DNA of 10,864 nucleotides. It comes from Flavobacteriales bacterium UBA7878. Lineage in GTDB: Bacteria; Bacteroidota; Bacteroidia; Flavobacteriales; Schleiferiaceae. Of the stretch, positions 6,001 to 10,864 are shown piece by piece (position 1 is the stretch's first letter; every line of letters starts with the position of its first letter). Made by a program: the position numbers and the translations under genes. The stretch spans positions 11,581 to 22,444 of the forward strand of contig DLRW01000003.1 of assembly GCA_002501205.1 (NCBI GenBank), written 5' to 3'. Under the pieces are notes generated by a model. The model made no database searches. It was not told the DNA's origin and worked only from the letters and a program-made list of their open reading frames with translations.

Positions 6001-8523
6001 TCTCGCTCCGACACTACCACTTATTATTGGCGCGGCAACCAAGGTGCAGGCGATGGTTTTAATACCGGACCAGATGCTGACCATACTTCAGGGAACGGTT
6101 TTTATGCCTACACCATTCGTGAAGGAATTTTCAATAGCTATTTCAGCACCGACCTATTCACTCCCTTGGTTAGTTTAGATACTCTTAGTAGTCCAGAATT
6201 ACGTTTCTGGTACCATATGTTTGGTCAGGATATCGATAAACTGGTGGTAGCTGTAAATGCCGGTTCTGGCTGGTCTAATGTAAATACCATTAGCGGACAA
6301 CAACAAACGGCAGCTTCGGCGGCTTGGCTCGAAAAAATCATCAGCTTGAGCTCCTATGTTGGCGATACCATTCAAATACGTTTCAGAGCCTTCCGCTCCA
6401 CCGGAACTGCCTTTAGAGCCAGTATAGCTATCGATGACATTCGAATAGACAATACACCAACTTGCCCTAATCCCACCAATATTCAGCAAACGGCCAATAC
6501 CCAAACCACAATCACCTTGGACTGGACAACTGGTGGCGCTACAAATTGGCAAATCCAATACCGTCCTGCAGGATCAACTGGTCCTTACAATCTGGTCTCC
6601 GTTAACAGTAAGCCATTTGTATTAAATGGGCTCAACCCTAATACCAATTATGAGATTTCTGTGCGCGACAGTTGCAGCGCCAATGATGTTAGCTGGTGGG
6701 AAGGTCCATTTATAGGCAATACTGCTTGTGGTATTTCTTCACTTCCCTTTAATGAGAATTTCGACAATACCCCTTGGCAAGAAGGCATCGGTTTCTTTAA
6801 CACCAATGATCAAATCAGCCCATGTTGGACCCGAAACCGACAAACCAGCAATGACAAATGGGGCGTTGGTACCAGTACCACCCCAAGCTTTGCTACCGGA
6901 CCACAAGAAGACGCTTTGGGTTCTGGCAATTATATTTATTTCGAAAGTGATTTTAGCACCACTGCTAATCCGGCTTTAATGACCAGTCCTGAAATTGCCC
7001 TGGTGAACACTTCTACACCTAAGCTTTATTACAGCTATCACATGTTTGGCAATAATATCAATTCGCTGAAGGTGCAGATTAACACTCGTAATAATGGTAA
7101 CAACATTACCCTCAGAACCTGGACCGGCCAACAACAATTTAGCAATGGTGCTGCCTGGAAAGAAGATTCCCTTGACTTAAGCGCCTATGTTGGCGATACC
7201 ATTGAGGTGGTCTTTAGAGCAGTTTCCAGCGGTGGCCAGGGCGATATCGCAGTAGACGATGTTTCCGTTCGTTCCAGTGGTCCATCCTGCGGAGTACCTT
7301 ATAATCTACAGGTTCAAAACCAGGGTTACACCAGCCTGAGCTTTAGCTGGCAAAACAGCAATACCGGAAACTCGGTTACCACTTTGCGTTGGTACGATGC
7401 AGCATTAGGAATTGGCAGCGCCACGGTAGTTCCAAATGTAAGCAGTCCTTATTCTATTAATAATCTAAACCCGAGCAGCCAGTATGTTGTTGAATTGTTC
7501 GATAGCTGCACAACGACAATTAGCGCTAGCTTAATCGACACCCTTTCGACTTTGATTTGCGATAGCGTAACTGCAAACTTCACCTATACCAGCCGATTCT
7601 TACGCCGCAATTTCACCTCCGGTGCCACCAATGCTGATAGCTTAAAATGGTATTTCGGAAATGGAGATAGTAGTGCCCTTACTAATCCTGTCTACTTCTA
7701 TTCCACACCAGGTACTTATACTGTAACTCTGATTGCTTCCAATATTTGTGGAAACAGCGATACCATAGTGCAAGTATTAGAAGTTTGTGACACTTTAAGA
7801 GCTAACTTTAATTGGACCCAGAGTACAGATAGCACACACTTTACGGCCGACCCGGCTAATAATGCCAGTGGTTATTCCTGGGATTTAGGCAATGGCACCA
7901 GCGCAAACGGTAATACCGCCTCTGCGTTTTACTCCGACACTTTAGATAAGTTCGTTACCCTGGTCAGCTGGAATAATTGCGGAGATACAGTTCGCAATAC
8001 TCGAAGGGTTGAAGCTTGTGATCCTCCAAGGGCAGACTGGACCTACACCGTCCTTAGTCCGATTAACTCAGGATTACGAATCCAATTTGATGGTACCATT
8101 TCAACCGGAGCAAGTTCTTACAGCTGGGACTTTGGTGATGGCAACACCGGAACAGGCCCCATGCCTATCCATATATATAGTACACCGGGACTTTTCTATA
8201 AAGTAACTCTTACTATAAATGGTGTCTGCGGAAGTTCGACCCGAAGTTTCAAGCTTAACCAATTAGGGCTGGATGCATCGGAAATACCCGATCCGAATGT
8301 CTATCCCAATCCGGTAAAACGCTATTTAAGAATCGAATGGCCGGAAGAGGCTAAAAGTCCGGATCTCTTAATGATTTACAATAGTACCGGTCAACCGATT
8401 CGGAATATTTCAATTGAAGAATTAAATAAGGCGATTGACTTAAGCGACCTGGCACCTGGGTATTATCATCTGGTAATTAAAGGGCCTTTTGGCGAATTAC
8501 ATTATCCACTGATAAAAAAATAA
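3085..8523 (+). CDS. Giant modular T9SS-secreted surface protein (FN3/MAM repeats, PKD domains, sorting domain)
   Basis: A 1812-residue exported protein. Residues 1-24 form a Sec signal peptide (basic start, hydrophobic LLPALLTLILGFL, cleavage near HGQ-C). FN3-like domains begin at about residues 25, 300, 574, 851, 1127 and 1402. MAM-like domains lie between them at about 114-299, 390-573, 664-850, 941-1126 and 1216-1401. Each MAM-like domain shows a CW near its start, a (F/Y)x(Y/V)HM(F/Y)G strand, an invariant (S/T)GQQQ, and a closing DD(V/I/F) strand. Units 2-4 keep GPxxDHTxGxGxY, the MAM signature linked to calcium binding. Three PKD-like domains follow (about 1492-1567, 1568-1644, 1645-1728); the third keeps WDFGDG. 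A T9SS C-terminal sorting domain starts at NVYPNP (1738). MAM, FN3 and PKD modules usually mediate adhesion or protein/glycan contacts; no catalytic domain is visible, so a surface adhesin is the best guess. The ATG at 3085 starts the signal peptide. The gene ends at a strong terminator. Confidence 0.9.
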   Translation: MKGKLLPALLTLILGFLSMNLHGQCNTPTNVRLVAYGPDFITIDWDNTTAGTFQYRYVIQGGSLVTATINTTSNKPLTISGLSANTNYVVQVKEQCSPGPNPWPAFLSARTSCTVVNPPFTANFNGAAWTVGALNAAGSINACWQRNAITGYIWKPGPPQFVSTLTGASSDKSGNGKYVQIDQISFPLNPSDSADFVSPLFDLGTLNSPQMSFWYHMYGANIEKLKVYISTDFGLNYSLLQTISGQQQSSNTDAWKESILNLSAYANDTVRILFRSVEQTVGIQNAICIDDVSIEEAPNCPKPSNLQLVFAGFNSAQLSWTSGGANNWELSYGTPGFSPNSGTIVAQNSNPGTLTGLSPNTNYQVYVRDSCGAGDVSDWFGPISFRTACNPVATPYSENFDANGFVTSSTFNGLGNINSCWQRTPVSIYAWKTGPPLFSPTNTGPSGDHTTGSAQFMYTEVIAGGSSDSTILQSPLIDLNGLNAPELKFYVHMFGANISQLKVYISNGGNFQLLNTQSGQQQNSKTQSWKEVIAPLSAYLNDTIQLRFVGFRSANGFAADISIDDITIDEAPSCPRPQNLAAISVGTTTANLSWTTGGATNWNVSYGAPGNAANAGTIVNASSNPFNLSGLTANTSYDIYVRDSCGPGDVSVWTGPLRIQTECNAIAAPYFENFDGTDFVPGAFNSPGTLNSCWSKDTAVNYQWSVEDGPPGTFNSGPNADHTTGSGQYIFSQAIFTIGVGQVTETAVESPLIDLSALNIPELRFWYHMFGQGIDSLGVEVNDGTGYQHVWSISGQQQTASSDPWAEAIVSLANFANNTISVRIIAYRNSPFSNQAPIGVDDFRIDEQPSCPQPSNLNITAVGSNSITLSWTTGGATNWQIEYGAPGFSAGSGTLVNANSNPFVVNGLTPNTPYQFIVRDSCGVGSVSFWSSFVQGRTACTVSIAPYFEDFDNGLWNDPSVFNDPGNIDPCWSRSDTTTYYWRGNQGAGDGFNTGPDADHTSGNGFYAYTIREGIFNSYFSTDLFTPLVSLDTLSSPELRFWYHMFGQDIDKLVVAVNAGSGWSNVNTISGQQQTAASAAWLEKIISLSSYVGDTIQIRFRAFRSTGTAFRASIAIDDIRIDNTPTCPNPTNIQQTANTQTTITLDWTTGGATNWQIQYRPAGSTGPYNLVSVNSKPFVLNGLNPNTNYEISVRDSCSANDVSWWEGPFIGNTACGISSLPFNENFDNTPWQEGIGFFNTNDQISPCWTRNRQTSNDKWGVGTSTTPSFATGPQEDALGSGNYIYFESDFSTTANPALMTSPEIALVNTSTPKLYYSYHMFGNNINSLKVQINTRNNGNNITLRTWTGQQQFSNGAAWKEDSLDLSAYVGDTIEVVFRAVSSGGQGDIAVDDVSVRSSGPSCGVPYNLQVQNQGYTSLSFSWQNSNTGNSVTTLRWYDAALGIGSATVVPNVSSPYSINNLNPSSQYVVELFDSCTTTISASLIDTLSTLICDSVTANFTYTSRFLRRNFTSGATNADSLKWYFGNGDSSALTNPVYFYSTPGTYTVTLIASNICGNSDTIVQVLEVCDTLRANFNWTQSTDSTHFTADPANNASGYSWDLGNGTSANGNTASAFYSDTLDKFVTLVSWNNCGDTVRNTRRVEACDPPRADWTYTVLSPINSGLRIQFDGTISTGASSYSWDFGDGNTGTGPMPIHIYSTPGLFYKVTLTINGVCGSSTRSFKLNQLGLDASEIPDPNVYPNPVKRYLRIEWPEEAKSPDLLMIYNSTGQPIRNISIEELNKAIDLSDLAPGYYHLVIKGPFGELHYPLIKK
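3157..7287 (+). repeat. Five tandem FN3+MAM coding repeats, period 822-831 bases
   Basis: The unit-defining cysteine codon (C-x-x-P-x-N in protein) recurs at 3157, 3982, 4804, 5635, 6463 and 7288. The unit lengths are therefore 825, 822, 831, 828 and 825 bases (274-277 residues). Short DNA stretches remain identical: the 20 bases TTCTGGTACCATATGTTTGG occur at 5377-5396 in unit 3 and 6205-6224 in unit 4. Most of the similarity is now only at protein level, so the duplications are not recent. Units 1 and 2 share GANI...LKVYIS and units 3 and 4 share FWYHMFGQ, which suggests pairwise duplication. Confidence 0.9.
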
Positions 8524-8526
8524 ATC

Positions 8527-8553
8527 AAAGCCGGTTTGAAGCCGGCTTTTTTT
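8527..8553 (+). terminator. Rho-independent terminator after the giant surface-protein gene
   Basis: An 8-bp stem (AAAGCCGG with CCGGCTTT) encloses a 7-base loop and is followed by a run of T to 8553. It begins 4 bases after the stop codon. It separates the giant gene from the downstream TonB-LamG pair, so those two should have their own promoter in 8554-8625, although no clear promoter motif is seen there. Confidence 0.9.
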
Positions 8554-8625
8554 ATGCTTAATACCCCTGTCTCACCAAAGAGAAATCTTTAAAAATGTAA
8601 ATTGCTCCCAAACTCTGATAAAGGG

Positions 8626-9390
8626 ATGGAGAATAAAAAGAATCCAAAATTAGACCTCGAAAAATACCGCACCCACTTTTTGCTAGCGGGGGTAGCAATT
8701 TCATTATTTATTGTCATCCAACTATTTAACATCAATTTCTCGGAACCTGAAATTGAAAAACCCGAACAAATTGTAGTGGATGGAGATGACATTGTAATCC
8801 CCATTACAGTGAGACCACCTAAAACAGTTAAGGTAGAGCAGCCCAAAGAACTTCCCAGCGAACTCAATGTAGTTGATGACAACACCGTAGTGGATAATGA
8901 GCTGGATATGAGTGCCACCGAAACGGACGAAGACGAATACCTGATCTCCGAAAATCAAGAAGTGCGATATGTTGATGGTGATGTAGAAATAGTAGGTGAG
9001 GAAGCTGAAGATCTGGAAGAATTGGAAGATCCCATTCCCTTTGCGGTAGTAGAAACTGTACCTATCTTCCCGGGTTGCGAAAGCTTCGCTACAAACGATG
9101 AACGCAAGACTTGCTTTCAAACGCAATTGCTTCAATATGTAAGCCAAAACTTTGTTTACAGCGAAACTGCCCGACGCCTTAAAATTGAAGGTCGAGTGAT
9201 CGTGAGTTTCGTAGTTGAGAAAAATGGTCAGGTATCCAATGTACAGGTATTGCGCAGCGTAGACCCCTATTTGGATAATGAAGCGATTCGAGTAATTTCC
9301 GGTCTTCCGCAAATAGAACCGGCAAAACAACGCGGGAAAGCAGTGCGAATGAGCTTTGTGGTTCCTATCAAGATCGAATTAAAAGAATAA
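8626..9390 (+). CDS. TonB-family energy transducer
   Basis: A 254-residue inner-membrane protein. It has a short basic cytoplasmic N-terminus, one transmembrane helix (about residues 17-36, HFLLAGVAISLFIVIQLF), a long periplasmic linker, and a C-terminal TonB domain (about 145-251). That domain includes FPGCE (148-152), a second cysteine C163, GRVIVSFVVEKNGQV (189-203), and a closing VPIKIEL strand. TonB carries proton-motive energy from ExbB/ExbD to outer-membrane TonB-dependent transporters. The linker is strongly acidic (residues about 82-136, many D and E, including DEDE and EEAEDLEELED) instead of the Pro/Lys-rich spacer of classical TonB. The ATG at 8626 is preferred over an in-frame TTG at 8602. 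It is probably co-transcribed with the LamG-type gene 17 bases downstream. No exbB, exbD or receptor gene is in view, so its partners lie elsewhere. Confidence 0.92.
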   Translation: MENKKNPKLDLEKYRTHFLLAGVAISLFIVIQLFNINFSEPEIEKPEQIVVDGDDIVIPITVRPPKTVKVEQPKELPSELNVVDDNTVVDNELDMSATETDEDEYLISENQEVRYVDGDVEIVGEEAEDLEELEDPIPFAVVETVPIFPGCESFATNDERKTCFQTQLLQYVSQNFVYSETARRLKIEGRVIVSFVVEKNGQVSNVQVLRSVDPYLDNEAIRVISGLPQIEPAKQRGKAVRMSFVVPIKIELKE

Positions 9391-9407
9391 TATAAAAGTC
9401 CAGGTTT

Positions 9408-10766
9408 ATGAGAAAACTCTACGTTTTATTCAGTCTAATCCTTATCGGGCAAATAACATGGGCCCAAGCTGCACTAAACCTGGATGGCGCAGATGATCAT
9501 ATAAGCTCCAATTACTCAGGCATCACCGGTTCTGGCGAACGCACTGTCGAAGCCTGGATTCGCACCACAGCTAATTCCATTCCGGGACAAGGTGGCCAAA
9601 AGGTATTGGTGAACTGGGGCAGCATGACCACCGGCACTCGATTTACCTTTTGCTTACTTTGGAATAATGCCATTCGCCTCGAAATTGGTGGATCTGGATT
9701 AAGTGGCAATACTGCGGTTAATGACGGAATCTGGCATCATGTTGCTGCTACTTATAAATCGGGCTTGGTTAGTTTGTATGTAGATGGTGTATTAGACACT
9801 AGCGGCACTCTCAGCGGAGTAAACACCAGCTCCGGTGGCTTTGTGATTGGTCGCCGCGTAGATGGTGTTAATTATTTCGATGGTGATATTGATGAAATCC
9901 GGGTGTGGAACACTGCTTTAAATCCAGCCCAATTAGCTTTAAAAGACAGCAGTGAATATTGCATAGCGCCAAACAATTTAGTGGCTTATTACAAATGTAA
10001 TGATGGCACTCCACTGGCGAACAACAGTGCCATTAGCGCAATTATTGATCATTCAGCCAATGGCAAAAATGGCAGCCTCCAAAACTTTGCTTTGGCAGGT
10101 AGCAGCTCTAATTTTGTAGCTTCTCCGGTACAGGGCGCCGGACTTAATTTGGCCTTAAGTATCAATTCCTGTGGCCCTTATACCGCGCCAAATGGTATTA
10201 CCTACAATAGCAGTGGTCATTATCAAGACACTATTAATTCCCCATCCGGCTGTGACACCATCATAGACTTAAACTTAAATGTGACCAATCTCAATCCGGC
10301 AGCCAGGCGGATATCAGCCAATCAATTAGAAGCCTTAGAATCGGATACCAATGCCCATTTCCAATGGTTAAACTGCAATACTAACCACAGTAAAATTAGC
10401 GGAGCAACCAGCAAAGTCTTCACCTTCGTGCAAAATGGAAATTATGCCGTGGAGGTAGGCTTAAATGGCTGTATCGATACCTCGGCCTGCATACTGGTAA
10501 GCAATGTTGGGCTCCAAAGTTTTGAAGATTCCGAAATTCAGGTTTATCCTAATCCCGCTACTAGCAAGCTTCAAATCAGCGTTAAAGCAGGAGATTACAA
10601 TCGCTATTATCTGCTCGATTTACAAGGGAGACTGATCCTTGGTGGCGACTTAGATCTTAATGGACAAAGTAAAATAAGCCTCCCTAAAGTACCGGATGGA
10701 ATTTACCTTCTCCGGCTAGAGGGCAAAGAGCAAAGGACTCAAAAGAAATTGCAAGTAGTGCATTAA
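9408..10766 (+). CDS. LamG-domain secreted protein with T9SS sorting domain
   Basis: A 452-residue exported protein. Residues 1-20 are a signal peptide ending TWA-Q. Residues about 21-172 form a LamG/concanavalin A-like jelly-roll. Its marks are ALNLDGADDHI near the start, VEAWIRT (47-53), WHHVAATY (109-116), SLYVDGVLD (122-130) and the closing DGDIDEIRVWNTALN (158-172). Residues about 248-293 match a small module frequent in Bacteroidota secreted proteins (SCGPYTAPNG...YQDTI...GCDTI). Residues 297-364 are an Ig-like segment with paired cysteines. The sorting domain runs from VYPNP (379) to the end. LamG domains bind glycans or proteins; no catalytic residues of a glycoside hydrolase are apparent, so adhesion or substrate binding is more likely than hydrolysis. 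It lies 17 bases after the TonB-family gene, implying one transcript, and is followed by a bidirectional terminator. Confidence 0.88.
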   Translation: MRKLYVLFSLILIGQITWAQAALNLDGADDHISSNYSGITGSGERTVEAWIRTTANSIPGQGGQKVLVNWGSMTTGTRFTFCLLWNNAIRLEIGGSGLSGNTAVNDGIWHHVAATYKSGLVSLYVDGVLDTSGTLSGVNTSSGGFVIGRRVDGVNYFDGDIDEIRVWNTALNPAQLALKDSSEYCIAPNNLVAYYKCNDGTPLANNSAISAIIDHSANGKNGSLQNFALAGSSSNFVASPVQGAGLNLALSINSCGPYTAPNGITYNSSGHYQDTINSPSGCDTIIDLNLNVTNLNPAARRISANQLEALESDTNAHFQWLNCNTNHSKISGATSKVFTFVQNGNYAVEVGLNGCIDTSACILVSNVGLQSFEDSEIQVYPNPATSKLQISVKAGDYNRYYLLDLQGRLILGGDLDLNGQSKISLPKVPDGIYLLRLEGKEQRTQKKLQVVH

Positions 10767-10771
10767 ACAGA

Positions 10772-10808
10772 AAAAGGCTTGATTCAAATGAACCAAGCCT
10801 TTTCTTTT
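10772..10808. terminator. Bidirectional terminator between the LamG gene and tRNA-Leu
   Basis: A 10-bp stem (AAAAGGCTTG with CAAGCCTTTT) is extended, past one mismatch, by TTCA/TGAA around a tiny loop. On the plus strand it leads into TTTTCTTTT; on the minus strand it leads into TTTTTCTG. It therefore suits termination of both the LamG-type gene and the convergent tRNA gene. Confidence 0.88.
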
Positions 10809-10812
10809 ACGG

Positions 10813-10864
10813 TGCGGGCGGGGAGACTCGAACTCCCACACCTCGCGGCACTAGATCCTAAGTC
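10813..10864 (-). tRNA. tRNA-Leu (anticodon UAG), 3' part, cut by window end
   Basis: On the minus strand the visible piece holds the anticodon loop CTTAGGA, with anticodon TAG at 10860-10858. This is followed by the stem strand TCTAG, a long variable arm (GTGCC-GCGA-GGTGT region) as expected for class II tRNA-Leu, and a perfect T-arm (GGGAG-TTCGAGT-CTCCC, 10837-10821). The acceptor strand CGCCCGC and discriminator A end at 10813. The next bases are CCG, so a 3' CCA is not encoded and must be added by the CCA-adding enzyme. The 5' half (acceptor, D-arm and most of the anticodon 5' stem) lies beyond the window. It reads CUA-type leucine codons and likely other CUN codons. Confidence 0.93.

Noticed and set aside
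6199..6558. 119-codon minus-strand open frame inside the giant surface-protein gene
   Set aside because: It is a shadow of the repeat-coding sequence, with no family resemblance and no promoter or start context.
3157..7287. Regular spacing considered as a CRISPR array or a mobile-element array
   Set aside because: The period is about 825 bases, and the repeats are coding, in frame and diverged at DNA level; they are protein domain duplications.
8602..8625. Upstream TTG start for the TonB-family gene, adding eight residues
   Set aside because: TTG starts are rare in Bacteroidota, and the added residues precede a normal short basic N-terminus beginning at the ATG at 8626.
8589..8918. 109-codon minus-strand open frame over the TonB start
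   Set aside because: It is a low-complexity Ser/Thr/Leu shadow of the acidic linker codons.
8722..9330. 202-codon open frame antisense to the TonB-family gene
   Set aside because: Its protein is low in recognisable motifs, rich in aromatic residues as expected of a shadow frame, and fully overlaps a gene with clear TonB domain features.

Overview
The window looks like chromosome of a Bacteroidota bacterium, most likely order Flavobacteriales. Evidence: two long secreted proteins end in the C-terminal sorting domain of the type IX secretion system (T9SS; 'VYPNP' followed by a short beta-rich tail), the TonB has the FPGCE-type C-terminal domain usual in Bacteroidota, start codons lack clear Shine-Dalgarno sequences, and intergenic DNA is AT-rich. 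No mobile element, phage gene, CRISPR array or rRNA is visible.

Left part (1-2787), all on the minus strand. In transcription order it holds a Crp/Fnr-family regulator (2787-2125), a cysteine dioxygenase-family cupin (2061-1537), a single-domain rhodanese (1468-1163), a hairpin terminator, and an NdpA/YejK-like nucleoid-associated protein (1067-30) that runs into a perfect palindromic terminator at the window edge. The regulator, dioxygenase and rhodanese form a plausible small sulfur/cysteine locus with gaps of only 63 and 68 bases. An FNR-like box (TGAT-N4-ATCA) sits in the regulator-dioxygenase gap.

Middle (2788-3084): a divergent intergenic region of about 300 bases with one clear inverted repeat (TTGTC-N6-GACAA).

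Right part (3085-10766), all on the plus strand. A 1812-residue secreted protein is built of five very regular units of about 275 residues, each a fibronectin type III-like plus a MAM-like domain. A sixth FN3-like domain, three PKD-like domains and a T9SS sorting domain follow. After a strong terminator come a TonB-family energy transducer and, 17 bases further on, a 452-residue LamG-type secreted protein that also carries a T9SS sorting domain. A bidirectional hairpin separates it from a convergent tRNA-Leu(UAG) gene that is cut by the window end.

The right half reads as cell-surface adhesion or binding machinery exported by T9SS, plus outer-membrane energy coupling. The left half reads as cytoplasmic housekeeping and sulfur metabolism. 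I see no clear multi-gene novel system. The best leads are the ligand substitution in the dioxygenase, the cysteine-bearing regulator with candidate operators beside it, and the repeat architecture of the giant surface protein.
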